From contig AP012044.1 of assembly GCA_000283575.1 (NCBI GenBank), forward strand, positions 2,914,001-2,978,000: a stretch of DNA of 64,000 nucleotides, read 5' to 3'. The notes under the pieces were generated by a model. It did not search any database. It saw only the letters and a list, made by a program, of their open reading frames with translations, and was not told where the DNA came from. A program made the position numbers and the translations under genes. This document shows, one piece after another, positions 9,026 to 17,079 of the stretch (position 1 is the first letter of the stretch; every line of letters starts with the position of its first letter). Source of the stretch: Oscillibacter valericigenes Sjm18-20 (GTDB taxonomy: Bacteria > Bacillota > Clostridia > Oscillospirales > Oscillospiraceae).

Positions 9026-10126
9026 TTGCAAGGTGAATTAAAATAACAAGTGCAACAGAGTAAAAACTCACAGGATACGGCTTCCTGTGGTACAGTGGAG
9101 TTGTCGAGACAACACTGTCAGGAGGGATACCCTGTGAGCTATCATCATCTTACACTGGAAGAACGGGAAAAACTATCGCTTTTATTAAAAAACTGCTGCC
9201 GAATCCGAGTAATTGCAAAAGAGCTGGGCCGCAGCCCCAGCACAATCTGCCGAGAATTAAAGCGAAATGCCTCCGCACAGGAAGGTCAATGCCGTACTTA
9301 TCGCTTTCTCCCGGCAGACGAACTGTACCGCGCAAGAATTCATAGAAAACGAGGCGGGAAGTATGGAAATACCGAATTGTCCGACTACGTCAGAAAGCAT
9401 CTGCTGCAAACCTGGTCGCCGGAGCAGGTAGCTGGCCGTATTCGGCTGGATTATCCTAACGATCGCCGAATGCGTATCAGTCATTCCACAATCTATCGGT
9501 GGCTTCGCCTGGGGCGTCTGGAGCAGGCCGCTGCCGTGACACTTCGCCACAAGGGACAACGGAGGGGCAGGCACCACAGCCACTTTCCCGGAATCAAGTT
9601 GTTGAAAAAACGCTGCATAGAGGCATATAGGCGTCAGCGTATCGGTGACTGGGAACTGGATACGATCGTTTCGGCAAATTATAGCCATTCCGGCCTTCTT
9701 TCAATGTGCGACAGAAAAAGCCGATACTGCATGCTGTTCTTTCTGCGTAATGCAAAGAGTAACTGGTCTGTATACAAAATTTTGGCAGCGGTATCTGAAA
9801 CGATGCCGTGCCTGACCTTTACCGCCGACCAGGGCGTTGAATTCGATTGCTATAGACAGGTGGAAGATGAACTGAATATCCCATTTTACTTCTGCTCCCC
9901 GCACAGCCCGTGGCAAAAAGGCACCGTTGAGAATCTGAATAGTCTTGTGCGTGAATTCTTCCCCAGAGGAACGGACTTCAGAGACATCAGTAAGGAAGAA
10001 GTCGCCGACGCCATGAGCATTCTGAATAACCGGCCAAGAAAATGCCTCGGCTGGGCAACGCCCGCCGAAGTACTCGCAAACTCCACTTTTTGACATTGTT
10101 GCGCTTCTATTGACAATTCACCGCAA
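9026..10126 (+). mobile_element. IS30-family insertion sequence
   Basis: About 1.1 kb with one transposase gene. The ends are imperfect inverted repeats of about 30 nt: 9026-9057 and 10097-10126 share TGTTGC, CTT and AATTCACC blocks when one is reverse-complemented. No convincing target duplication is visible. It lies between the XRE repressor and a small plus-strand gene. Confidence 0.75.
9134..10093 (+). CDS. IS30-family transposase
   Basis: A 319-residue DDE transposase starting at GTG 9134, behind GGAGG at 9121. The N-terminal helix-turn-helix is 'LTLEEREKLSLLLKNCCRIRVIA' and 'RSPSTICREL'. The DDE core follows: 'IGDWELDTIV' (first D), 'TADQGVEFDCY' (second D) and 'PFYFCSPHSPWQKGTVENLN' (with the catalytic E), ending with 'FRDISKEEVADAMSILNNRPRKCLGW'. 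These are hallmark IS30 motifs. All catalytic residues are present and there is no frameshift, so the element may be active. Confidence 0.93.
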   Translation: MSYHHLTLEEREKLSLLLKNCCRIRVIAKELGRSPSTICRELKRNASAQEGQCRTYRFLPADELYRARIHRKRGGKYGNTELSDYVRKHLLQTWSPEQVAGRIRLDYPNDRRMRISHSTIYRWLRLGRLEQAAAVTLRHKGQRRGRHHSHFPGIKLLKKRCIEAYRRQRIGDWELDTIVSANYSHSGLLSMCDRKSRYCMLFFLRNAKSNWSVYKILAAVSETMPCLTFTADQGVEFDCYRQVEDELNIPFYFCSPHSPWQKGTVENLNSLVREFFPRGTDFRDISKEEVADAMSILNNRPRKCLGWATPAEVLANSTF

Positions 10127-10171
10127 TTTTGAATGTATTGTTCTAAACTATACCCTATGGGGTGAATGAAT

Positions 10172-10339
10172 ATGCCGGATTATAAAGAGATGTACCTGAA
10201 GTTGTTCCGTGCTTCGGAGGAGGCGGTCAACCTGCTCATCGCTGCTCAGCGGGAATGCGAGGAACTATACGTGAACGCTCCTGAACCGGAGCTTAAGGTC
10301 ATAACCATGCCAGTCGCCGACGCGAAAGATGAAAAGTAA
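10172..10339 (+). CDS. Small acidic protein of unknown function
   Basis: A 55-residue protein beginning MPDYKEMYLKLFRASEEAVN and ending 'PVADAKDEK', with GGGGTGA before ATG 10172. A coiled helix of this size ('LLIAAQRECEELY') is common next to XRE repressors in phage-like and plasmid-like loci of Clostridia. It is transcribed away from the XRE gene from a likely -10 box TATACC around 10149. No function can be given. Confidence 0.65.
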   Translation: MPDYKEMYLKLFRASEEAVNLLIAAQRECEELYVNAPEPELKVITMPVADAKDEK

Positions 10340-10407
10340 ACACTACATAGCAAGAGACCGGGGAATTATCACCCGGCCTCGTCTTCATCCGGCCGTTCTC
10401 GCCAGCG

Positions 10408-10476
10408 TATTTCTTTGATTACAGCTCCGCAGATTTTGAGCGGCGGGCATCTTTCTCGATTCCGTTAAACGTGCAG
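10408..10476 (+). repeat. Dispersed repeat copy A (tail type 1)
   Basis: Core CTTTGATTACAGCTCCGCAG then ATTTTGAG, followed by a GCGGCGGGCATCTTTC-type tail shared with copy C (15509-15575). It lies 3' of the YaiI-family gene. Confidence 0.7.
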
Positions 10477-10562
10477 ATTTTCCAGATGCCTTGCCCAATA
10501 TGATAATCAGCTGCGGGCACGTCATCTCCAATGAGTTGAGCCGTTCGGAAAACCTGAATGGC

Positions 10563-11030
10563 TCAACTTCTATTGCCTGCATCAGCAGCCTGGCCGAAAC
10601 ATTGATTGAGCAGATCTTCCAGCTTTGCCCGAAACGCCATGTCTTGCTCCGGCTTCCGTTTGGGCAAGCCCTTGAGCCGCCCGCCGGCGTTGCGGATCTT
10701 CTTGGCCGTGTGGCGCTGCAAAAGGAGAGCGTCAATATTGTCAGGCGTGTACTCCATGCCGTCCTGATTCAGTACCACGGCGTTTCGCGCAAGGCACATG
10801 GCGGCGAGACCATAGTCCTGCGTAACCACGAGATCGCCGGGCTGAATCAGATTTACCAATGCGAAATCCACGCTGTCCGCTCCCTTGGAGAAGGTCAGCG
10901 TCTTTGCGTCGCTGCGCTCAAAGACATGGGAGGTGTCGCACAGCAGCAGGCATTCTATTTTGTGCGCCGTTGCCAGCGCAATGGTGCTGTCTACCACCGG
11001 ACATCCGTCCGCGTCCACCAAAATTCTCAT
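10563..11030 (-). CDS. YaiI/YqxD family (DUF188) protein
   Basis: A 155-residue DUF188 protein. 'MRILVDADGCPVVD' is the acidic N-terminal signature of this PIN-like family, and 'GDLVVTQDYGLAAMCLARNAVVLN' and 'GGRLKGLPKRK' are conserved too. The biochemical activity is not established. The start is ATG 11028-11030, which overlaps the stop of the acetyltransferase gene (ATGA). This is better supported than the upstream ATG at 11042, which lies 16 nt inside that gene. Confidence 0.88.
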   Translation of the reverse strand: MRILVDADGCPVVDSTIALATAHKIECLLLCDTSHVFERSDAKTLTFSKGADSVDFALVNLIQPGDLVVTQDYGLAAMCLARNAVVLNQDGMEYTPDNIDALLLQRHTAKKIRNAGGRLKGLPKRKPEQDMAFRAKLEDLLNQCFGQAADAGNRS

Positions 11031-11635
11031 CGGTTCATACACCCCTGTAAGTTCTCGAGAAAGCGACAGGCCTGCTCGCCGTCCATTTGAACATGATGGA
11101 ATTGGAACGACAGCTTCAGCTCGGCCTTCAGCCAGTGGCGGCGGTATTTGCCCCAGATAAGGAAGGGGTTGTTGAAGATGCCGCTGTAAAAATTCGCCAC
11201 ACCGTCCAGATCGTAATGAACCAGCGCAGAGGTGCCGACGATCATGCGATCAGGCAGCTCGTAATTCTCGCAGTTTTCCCGGCAGCGCTCCGTCAGCTCC
11301 GAATAGGTACGGGCGAATTCGTCCAGCTCGCCGCAAAACGGAATGTCGCAGGTGCTCAGTTCACCGCGCTTGTTTTTGACGATCACATTGACGCCCAGAC
11401 TGTCGTACTGCATCAGCTTCTTGCCCACGGGCAGCAGATGGAATTCCGGAACGCTCTGCGCGGCGCGGGCGATGCACCAGCACATGAGCATGTTGAAGGA
11501 ATAGCCCTTTTTTGTGAGCTTTACAAGATGCGTCACATCCATCGTTTTGAAGATGGTGACCATGGGCATGGGCGCGTCGATGTAATATTCGTAGCTCATG
11601 GCGCGGTTGGTGGTTTTTGGGTCAACTTCTCTCAT
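11027..11635 (-). CDS. CatA-like O-acetyltransferase
   Basis: A 202-residue chloramphenicol-acetyltransferase fold protein. The catalytic motif HHVQMDG (residues about 185-191) matches HHxxxDG, and the 'SFNMLMCWCIARAAQSVPEF' helix is typical. It is slightly shorter than classical CAT (about 215-220 residues) and diverges from resistance enzymes, so its substrate may not be chloramphenicol. It overlaps the YaiI gene by 4 nt and heads that two-gene unit. Confidence 0.85.
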   Translation of the reverse strand: MREVDPKTTNRAMSYEYYIDAPMPMVTIFKTMDVTHLVKLTKKGYSFNMLMCWCIARAAQSVPEFHLLPVGKKLMQYDSLGVNVIVKNKRGELSTCDIPFCGELDEFARTYSELTERCRENCENYELPDRMIVGTSALVHYDLDGVANFYSGIFNNPFLIWGKYRRHWLKAELKLSFQFHHVQMDGEQACRFLENLQGCMNR

Positions 11636-11802
11636 TTTGTGTTCTCCGTCCGCTGCTTCAATAATGTTTTCAGTATAACCCCTTGCGTGAGGGTTGGCAA
11701 CAAAAGCCGCGGGGCAGGGGGTTCCGGATGCTGTAATCGCTTCAGAAAAGCATGACGATCTCTTATTTTCGTGCTATGATAGTTTTACAAGGGAGTGACC
11801 GT

Positions 11803-12261
11803 ATGCAGTTTGGTTTTCTGAATCTGACAGGTTTTCTCATTGTCGCGCTGATGATGATTCCCAACCTCATTTACGCACGGCGCAATCCCCATATAGAAAA
11901 TAAATGCTTTTGCAAGCCGATGCTCATTCTGGAGCAAATTGGTCGGTACGGCTCCATGGCGATGATGGTCTTTCCGCTTTTCGTGTGGGAGTTCGGCTTT
12001 AAGTCCCCGGAGGAGCTTGTGATCTGGCTGTTTTTGCTCCCTGCACTGCTGCTGGCTTATTTCGTTCTTTGGGCGATCTATTTTCGCAGGCCGTCGCTGC
12101 CCGCCGCATTGTGGCTGGCGATCCTGCCCAGTGCCATCTTCATCCTGCGGGGCGTTATTTTTCGGCATTGGCTGCTGACGGCATTCGGCGTCGTGTTTGC
12201 TGTTGGGCATATCTATATCACTTGGTATAACAACAGGTCGGAGGGGACGGAGAATGAGTAA
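11803..12261 (+). CDS. Four- to five-helix membrane protein, unknown
   Basis: A 152-residue hydrophobic protein starting at ATG 11803 behind GGGAGTGA. Membrane segments lie at about residues 6-22, 45-62, 70-95, 100-118 and 122-140. A short cytosolic piece 'ARRNPHIENKCFCKPMLILEQIGR' after the first helix recalls small clostridial membrane proteins without known function. The next gene starts inside its stop region. Confidence 0.75.
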   Translation: MQFGFLNLTGFLIVALMMIPNLIYARRNPHIENKCFCKPMLILEQIGRYGSMAMMVFPLFVWEFGFKSPEELVIWLFLLPALLLAYFVLWAIYFRRPSLPAALWLAILPSAIFILRGVIFRHWLLTAFGVVFAVGHIYITWYNNRSEGTENE

Positions 12262-12460
12262 ATATGAGCCGCTTTGGAAGGCAATCGGTCAGCGCACGGA
12301 GGACAGCTTCGCGCTGACCTACGCCGAGATTGAACAGATCCTGGGCTTTCCCATTGACCACGCTTTTTTGACCTTTAAGAAGGAGCTGCCCGCCTACGGT
12401 TACGAGGTGGGTAAAATCTCCTTGAAGGTGCAGACGGTGGCGTTCAAACGCTGCGTTTGA
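12254..12460 (+). CDS. Small conserved hypothetical protein (DUF7662-like)
   Basis: A 68-residue protein 'MSKYEPLWKAIGQRTED' with 'LTYAEIEQILGFPIDHAFL' and 'YGYEVGKISLKVQTVAFKR'. This short Clostridia family is recognisable but has no known function, and the DUF number is from memory. It overlaps the upstream membrane gene by 8 nt. Confidence 0.7.
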   Translation: MSKYEPLWKAIGQRTEDSFALTYAEIEQILGFPIDHAFLTFKKELPAYGYEVGKISLKVQTVAFKRCV

Positions 12461-12517
12461 CAAGCGGCTGTGTTTCTGCTATCATCGGCTACACCCATCC
12501 ATGAAAGGAGCTCGGAT

Positions 12518-12724
12518 ATGGAAAAATTCATTCCCTTTGAGAAGCTATCAAAGAAGGAGCAGCAAAAGAGGAACGCCGCACGGCGCGGCAGTTGGCACGG
12601 ATTAAATCCCGTGACGCGCAAACCAGAGAGTTCAAAAGCGTATAACAGGCGAAAGGCACAGAAATGGAGTGATGTCTCCGGTTCTGTGCCTTTTGTTATC
12701 TCGGTGCGCCGTTCATCCGCCGCC
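12518..12724 (+). CDS. Small basic protein, 3' end overrun by a repeat
   Basis: ATG 12518 behind GAAAGGAGC opens a basic frame 'MEKFIPFEKLSKKEQQKRN' ... 'GSWHGLNPVTRKPESSKAYN'. This resembles a family of about 50-55 residues ending near 'RRKAQKW'. The frame then runs on without a stop through the dispersed repeat B (12725) to 12895. I read this as a small gene whose natural stop was lost when the repeat arrived. The true end is uncertain. Confidence 0.5.
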
Positions 12725-12757
12725 GTATTCTTTGATTACAGCCCCGCAGATTTTGAA
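12725..12757 (+). repeat. Dispersed repeat copy B (core only)
   Basis: GTATTCTTTGATTACAGCC then CCGCAGATTTTGAA. The core matches copy A with one difference, and the downstream tail is unrelated. It falls at the 3' end of a truncated or overrun small gene. Confidence 0.7.
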
Positions 12758-12919
12758 TGCTTACCTTGGCGATTTCTTCGAATGTCCAGAGTTGCCCCTC
12801 GTCCGAGCGGGGAGAAAACGCGGAATCGAGAATATTGTGCGCCCATACACTTAGATAATTTTTCACGACGATATTGGCAAAGTGTGATAGAATGATAAAA
12901 AAGGGGGGTGATGTCAGTG

Positions 12920-13477
12920 ATGAACTATATTGCGAATATACTGACCGCCTCGCGGTTTCTGTTTGCCGTGGGAATGGTGCTGGCAGCCCCGTTTTCTCCC
13001 GTGTTCTGGGTCTGTTATCTGGGCGGCGGGGTCAGCGATTTATTGGACGGCCCGGTTGCCCGCGCCCTGCACATTCAGAGCGATGTCGGCGCAACGCTGG
13101 ACAGTGCCGCCGATCTGGTCTTTGCAGCGGCAATTGCCGTTGTGGTTTTGCGAAATGTTCAGCTTCCCGCATGGCTCTGGGTATGCGCGGGGTGCATTGC
13201 GGCGGTGCGGCTTGCAGGGTATGGCGTGGGCTTTATAAAGTACCGCACGTTTTCCGCCCTGCACACTTATGCGAATAAGGCGACAGGTGCGCTGATCTTT
13301 GCATTCCCGATTTTGTACGCGGCGCTGGGGCTGACCGTGTCCGGCGTGATTTTATGCGTGGCGGCGCTTTTCTCCTCCGTGGAGGAGTTTACGATCACCG
13401 TCAGCTCACCCATTTTGAATCGGAATTGCAAAGGGTTCTATGGCAACACAAAAGGAGCAATGAATAATGGTATGTGA
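12920..13477 (+). CDS. CDP-alcohol phosphatidyltransferase family protein
   Basis: An integral membrane enzyme of about 185 residues. The signature D-x2-DG-x2-AR-x8-G-x3-D-x3-D is complete: 'SDLLDGPVARALHIQSDVGA' followed by TLDSAAD. It transfers a phosphatidyl group from a CDP-activated lipid to an alcohol at the cytoplasmic membrane. The acceptor alcohol cannot be read from sequence. I prefer ATG 12920, 11 nt after a G-rich Shine-Dalgarno; a GTG at 12908 is possible. Its end overlaps the next gene by 11 nt. Confidence 0.85.
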   Translation: MNYIANILTASRFLFAVGMVLAAPFSPVFWVCYLGGGVSDLLDGPVARALHIQSDVGATLDSAADLVFAAAIAVVVLRNVQLPAWLWVCAGCIAAVRLAGYGVGFIKYRTFSALHTYANKATGALIFAFPILYAALGLTVSGVILCVAALFSSVEEFTITVSSPILNRNCKGFYGNTKGAMNNGM

Positions 13478-13877
13478 AATCATGAGAGATGAGGACTTTT
13501 TGAAGCGGGTCTCTGAGCCTGCGACACAGGTGGACATTCCGGTGGCGGACGACCTGCTGGAGACGCTGATCGCCCACAAGGATGGCTGCGTGGGCATGGC
13601 GGCGAATATGATCGGCATTTCCAAGCGCATCATCGCCATTGACAATGACGGTAAATACATGGTGATGTTCAATCCTGAAATCATGAAAAAATCCCAACCT
13701 TATGACGCCGAGGAGGGCTGTCTGTCGCTAATCGGCACACGCAAGGCGCGGCGCTGGAAGTCCATCAAGGTACGCTGGCAGAACCGGAATTTTCAGGTTC
13801 GTATCAAGACCTTCACCGGCTGGACAGCTCAGATTATTCAGCATGAAATCGACCACTGCGAGGGGGTTATTATATGA
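13467..13877 (+). CDS. Peptide-deformylase-like protein lacking the catalytic Gln
   Basis: 136 residues of deformylase fold. Motif 2 'EEGCLS' and motif 3 'QHEIDHCEG' with the metal-binding HExDH are intact. Motif 1 reads 'VGMAANMIG', where catalytic deformylases have GxGxAAxQ: the Gln is replaced by Met. Def removes the formyl group of nascent proteins. This short variant may deformylate poorly or act on something else (inference). Start ATG 13467 has AAGGAG nine nt upstream, and its 3' end overlaps the MBL gene (ATGA). Confidence 0.8.
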   Translation: MVCEIMRDEDFLKRVSEPATQVDIPVADDLLETLIAHKDGCVGMAANMIGISKRIIAIDNDGKYMVMFNPEIMKKSQPYDAEEGCLSLIGTRKARRWKSIKVRWQNRNFQVRIKTFTGWTAQIIQHEIDHCEGVII

Positions 13878-14635
13878 AACCATGGTTCACCATCGACCAG
13901 ATTGATGAAAAGACGTACATCATCAGCGAATACTGCCACTGGGAGGAGACCCATTGCTATCTGCTGGAGGGAGACGACCGGGCGCTGCTCATTGACACAG
14001 GACTTGGCATCTGCGACATTTCAGCGGAGGTAAAAAAGCTGACGGACAAACCGGTGACGGCGGTCGCCACACACATCCACTGGGATCATATCGGTGGCCA
14101 CAAATATTACTCCGACTTCTACGCCCATGAAGCGGAGTTGAACTGGCTTTCCGGCGAGTTTCCCCTGAGCATGGAGACAATTCACGACATGGTGGTTGAC
14201 CGCTGTGACCTGCCGAATGGCTACGATGTGGCGACTTACCAGTTCTTTCAGGGAACGCCGACGCGGGTTCTGCACGACGGCGATACCATCGACCTCGGCG
14301 GGAGGGAAATCACCGTGCTCCACACACCGGGGCACTCCCCCGGGCATATGTGCTTCTGGGAAGACGCGACAGGGTATCTGTTCACCGGCGACCTGGTCTA
14401 TAAGGACACGCTCTTTGCCTACTATCCCTCCACCGACCCGCAGGCGTATCTTAAAAGCCTTGAAAAAGTCGCGGCGCTGCCGGTGAAACAGGTGTTTCCC
14501 GCCCACCACACGCTGGATATCCAGCCCGAGATTTTGATTCGTATGCGGGACGCATTCCGCGAGCTTGACGCTGAGGGCAAGCTGCATCACAGCAGCGGCA
14601 CGTTTGACTACGGCGACTGGGCGGTTTGGCTGTAA
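13874..14635 (+). CDS. MBL-fold metallo-hydrolase
   Basis: A 253-residue metallo-beta-lactamase superfamily hydrolase. Metal ligands: 'THIHWDHIGGH' (HxHxDH, His67, His69, Asp71, His72), 'HTPGHSPGH' and 'FTGDLVY' (Asp), with a final 'FPAHH'. The group is glyoxalase II-like and the substrate is unknown. It is translationally coupled to the deformylase-like gene by a 4-nt overlap and followed 16 nt later by the DUF5131 gene. Confidence 0.88.
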   Translation: MKPWFTIDQIDEKTYIISEYCHWEETHCYLLEGDDRALLIDTGLGICDISAEVKKLTDKPVTAVATHIHWDHIGGHKYYSDFYAHEAELNWLSGEFPLSMETIHDMVVDRCDLPNGYDVATYQFFQGTPTRVLHDGDTIDLGGREITVLHTPGHSPGHMCFWEDATGYLFTGDLVYKDTLFAYYPSTDPQAYLKSLEKVAALPVKQVFPAHHTLDIQPEILIRMRDAFRELDAEGKLHHSSGTFDYGDWAVWL

Positions 14636-14651
14636 GTGCAGGAGGTTCACC

Positions 14652-15371
14652 ATGGCAATGTGGAATCCGTGGCGGGGCTGCCACAAATACAGCGAGGGCT
14701 GTCGGTTTTGTTACATCCACAAGGGGGACGCCCGGCGGGGCGTGGACACGAATGTGGTGACGAAAGCGGACAACTTCTGTGCGCCCGTAGAGAGGTATAA
14801 GCGGGGTGAAAAAAAGGGCGAATACAAGATGAAAAGCGGAGAAACGGTCTATCTCTGCTTTTCGTCCGATTTCCTGCTGCCAGATGCCGACCAGTGGCGC
14901 AGCGACTGCTGGCGCATGATACGTGAGCGGCCCGATCTGAACTTTCTATTTCTGACGAAACGCATTGAGCGGTTTATGGACTGCATCCCACCCGACTGGG
15001 GCGACGGCTACGAGAATGTGACCGTGGGCTGCACCGTGGAAAACCAGGCGGAGGCGTATAGACGGCTGCCCCTCTTCGATACGCTTCCCATTGTTCATAA
15101 AAACATCATTCTTCAGCCCATGCTGGAGAAGATGAACATTGAGCGGCATCTGGGCGATGTGGAGCTTGTGGTAGTGGGCGGCGAGTCCGACCGAAATGCA
15201 AGACCACTGGACTATGCTTGGGTCTTAGATGTGCGGGAGCAGTGCCTGCGGCAGGGTGTGAAGTTTGAATTCCGCCAGTGCGGCAGCAATTTCGTGAAAG
15301 ACGGAAAGCTGTATCAGCTTCCTGTCCGTCAGCTGATGTCACAGGCCAGAAAAGCGAACATCAATACATGA
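14652..15371 (+). CDS. DUF5131 (phage Gp37/Gp68-like) protein
   Basis: A 239-residue protein with the family N-terminus 'WNPWRGCHKYSEGCRFCY' (three cysteines that look like an iron-sulfur or zinc site), 'YLCFSSDFL', 'FLFLTKRIERF' and 'VELVVVGGESDRNARPL' (a radical-SAM-like barrel), then 'FRQCGSNF'. Homologues occur in phages and in bacterial chromosomes and have no settled role. ATG 14652 follows GGAGG. Confidence 0.85.
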   Translation: MAMWNPWRGCHKYSEGCRFCYIHKGDARRGVDTNVVTKADNFCAPVERYKRGEKKGEYKMKSGETVYLCFSSDFLLPDADQWRSDCWRMIRERPDLNFLFLTKRIERFMDCIPPDWGDGYENVTVGCTVENQAEAYRRLPLFDTLPIVHKNIILQPMLEKMNIERHLGDVELVVVGGESDRNARPLDYAWVLDVREQCLRQGVKFEFRQCGSNFVKDGKLYQLPVRQLMSQARKANINT

Positions 15372-15508
15372 TTAAGAACCACCTGTGATAGAAGAACTGT
15401 ACTTTTAGAACCAGAATCTTCAACATTTGCAGCAATGATTATAAATATAGTTAGAATGTTTGCCGATAATCTTGAAGATTTCGGGCTTGTCAGGTAGTCG
15501 ATGGCGGC

Positions 15509-15575
15509 GTATTCTTTTTACAGCCCCGCAAATTTTGAGCGGCGGGCATCTTTCACGATTCCGTGAAGCGTGCAG
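15509..15575 (+). repeat. Dispersed repeat copy C (tail type 1)
   Basis: GTATTCTTTTTACAGCCC then CGCAAATTTTGAG, with the GCGGCGGGCATCTTTC tail, as in copy A. It cuts off the coding sequence at 15580-15689. Confidence 0.7.
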
Positions 15576-15579
15576 TATG

Positions 15580-15689
15580 GTATTATCGTAGAAACTCTGG
15601 CCTGCCTGTTCGCCGACCTGATAATCTCCATCAGACCAGCTTTTCCATTTCAGGAACTCTTCCTCGTTGGCAAAATCCTTGCGGGCCAT
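15580..15689 (-). pseudogene. Truncated sigma-like small protein, N-terminal fragment
   Basis: Starts 'MARKDFANEEEFLKWKSW', 'SDGDYQVGEQAGQSFYDN', the N-terminus of a short RNA-polymerase-sigma-like family of Clostridia (usually 110-150 residues with a C-terminal helix-turn-helix). After about 35 residues the frame enters repeat copy C and loses similarity, so the helix-turn-helix part is gone. Confidence 0.5.
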
Positions 15690-15926
15690 CGGTCCGTATT
15701 GAATTCAATTATAGAGGTTAGGTATGCATATACTTCATCTTTATTTCAATCTCCCAATAGATTGAGTTCTCATATGTAAGCACCTTTCTCCGGGAGCAAA
15801 GTCTATTCTGTTGTTATTGTATAAAAAACTCCTAACAATATAAAAATCATCATTCCCTTTACATTTTAAGGTCATATGAATATATCATTCTATTTTCCCG
15901 TCACCCGTCTTCCGGTAACTTTGCCC

Positions 15927-16418
15927 TTATTGATCAAACACCGCATCAAGATAATTGATAAGAGGATGGAGTTTCCCTTTGCGCTGCAATTCATATATGA
16001 TCGCTTGATCCATCCATTTTGCGGCGATTACCTCATTGGATTGTAATTTTAGTGATGCGACAGGTACGTCCGATTGGAAGCGCCATACGTCATAAAAGTC
16101 CTGACAATCATCCCGGCGCGCCTGATAGATCAACTGTGCAGTATCAGCCTTGAGCGTCAGCCCTAATTCTTCCTCTACTTCCCGTACTGCTCCGTGTAAG
16201 CTGTTTTCTCCGTAAAGGACAGAGCCGCCCGTACATTCCCAACATTCAGGGTACGGCTTGTTTGGGTGACGCTGCGACATGAGATATTGGCCTTGACTGT
16301 TCACGATCCAGATACTGACCACAAGATGATAAAGCCCCTTCGGGATAGGTGTTCCGCGTTCATGCAAACGCCCGACCTTTTTTCGCTCCTGATTATACAA
16401 ATCCCATAACTCTGTCAT
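15927..16418 (-). CDS. Nudix hydrolase
   Basis: A 163-residue Nudix enzyme. The Nudix box GX5EX7REUXEEXGU is complete: 'GGSVLYGENSLHGAVREVEE' followed by ELGL. It is the last gene of the thiamine operon and overlaps the HAD gene by 4 nt. In other organisms Nudix proteins tied to thiamine genes hydrolyse oxidised or damaged thiamine diphosphate analogues, a plausible but unproven role here. Isopentenyl-diphosphate isomerase-like ancestry is suggested by 'MSQRHPNKPYPECWE'. Confidence 0.88.
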   Translation of the reverse strand: MTELWDLYNQERKKVGRLHERGTPIPKGLYHLVVSIWIVNSQGQYLMSQRHPNKPYPECWECTGGSVLYGENSLHGAVREVEEELGLTLKADTAQLIYQARRDDCQDFYDVWRFQSDVPVASLKLQSNEVIAAKWMDQAIIYELQRKGKLHPLINYLDAVFDQ

Positions 16419-17077
16419 CGTAAAACCTCCCTGTGCGGTAGGGGCGCGCTCTGAAAATCTAACAGATAACCGTCCGCTAATGCGGTAATTTCCGTCTGGT
16501 GATGAGCAGAATATTTATCATATACGCCATAAACAATCATTCCTGCTTGTTTCGCGCTTTTAACAGCCGGTAAAACATCTTCAAACACGATGCACTTTGA
16601 AGGGGCAACTTGCAGAACATCGGCAGCAAACAGAAAAATGTCAGGGTATTCTTTCCCGTGCTCCACCTGATCGGTGGAGCAAAGCGCGTCGAACATATTA
16701 TAAATCCCGTTATGCAAAAGGCAGGGTTTGTACAGTTCCTCCGGTAGTCCCGTCGCAACAGCTAATTTGACGTGGGCTTCCCTAAGCTTGGTCAGATACT
16801 CAAGGGTATAGGGCATCAAGCCAACGTTATTTTTGTACTCATAAGCGGCCATACGGTTCCATTCTTCAATGATTGCGTCAACACTTTCGGACAAACCGAA
16901 TAGCTCAATGGTATATTGCGCCGCTTCTTCAAAGCTGCGGGCACAAATTTCCGTTACATAGTTTGGAGGAACGGGCAGCCCCCGTTTGAAGAGAAACTGG
17001 GCATCTATTTTTTCCCAAACATCCATCGAATTCAGCAAGGTCCCATCCAAATCAAAAACGGCAGATTGAAAATCCAT
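16415..17077 (-). CDS. HAD-superfamily phosphatase (beta-phosphoglucomutase-like)
   Basis: 220 residues. HAD motif I 'VFDLDGTLLNS', motif II 'VATG', and the motif III/IV region 'KCIVFEDVLPAVKSAKQAGM'. The cap domain lies at residues 15-90. It sits 2 nt after thiE and overlaps the Nudix gene, so it belongs to the thiamine operon. A thiamine-monophosphate phosphatase role would let salvage reach thiamine for ThiN (inference, by analogy with HAD phosphatases fused to TenA in plants). Confidence 0.85.
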   Translation of the reverse strand: MDFQSAVFDLDGTLLNSMDVWEKIDAQFLFKRGLPVPPNYVTEICARSFEEAAQYTIELFGLSESVDAIIEEWNRMAAYEYKNNVGLMPYTLEYLTKLREAHVKLAVATGLPEELYKPCLLHNGIYNMFDALCSTDQVEHGKEYPDIFLFAADVLQVAPSKCIVFEDVLPAVKSAKQAGMIVYGVYDKYSAHHQTEITALADGYLLDFQSAPLPHREVLR

Positions 17078-17079
17078 CC

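Noticed and set aside
10353..10380. Hairpin GAGACCGGG / CCCGGCCTC as terminator of the small gene at 10172
   Set aside because: It lacks a T run and the stem is interrupted; possible but not supported enough to list.
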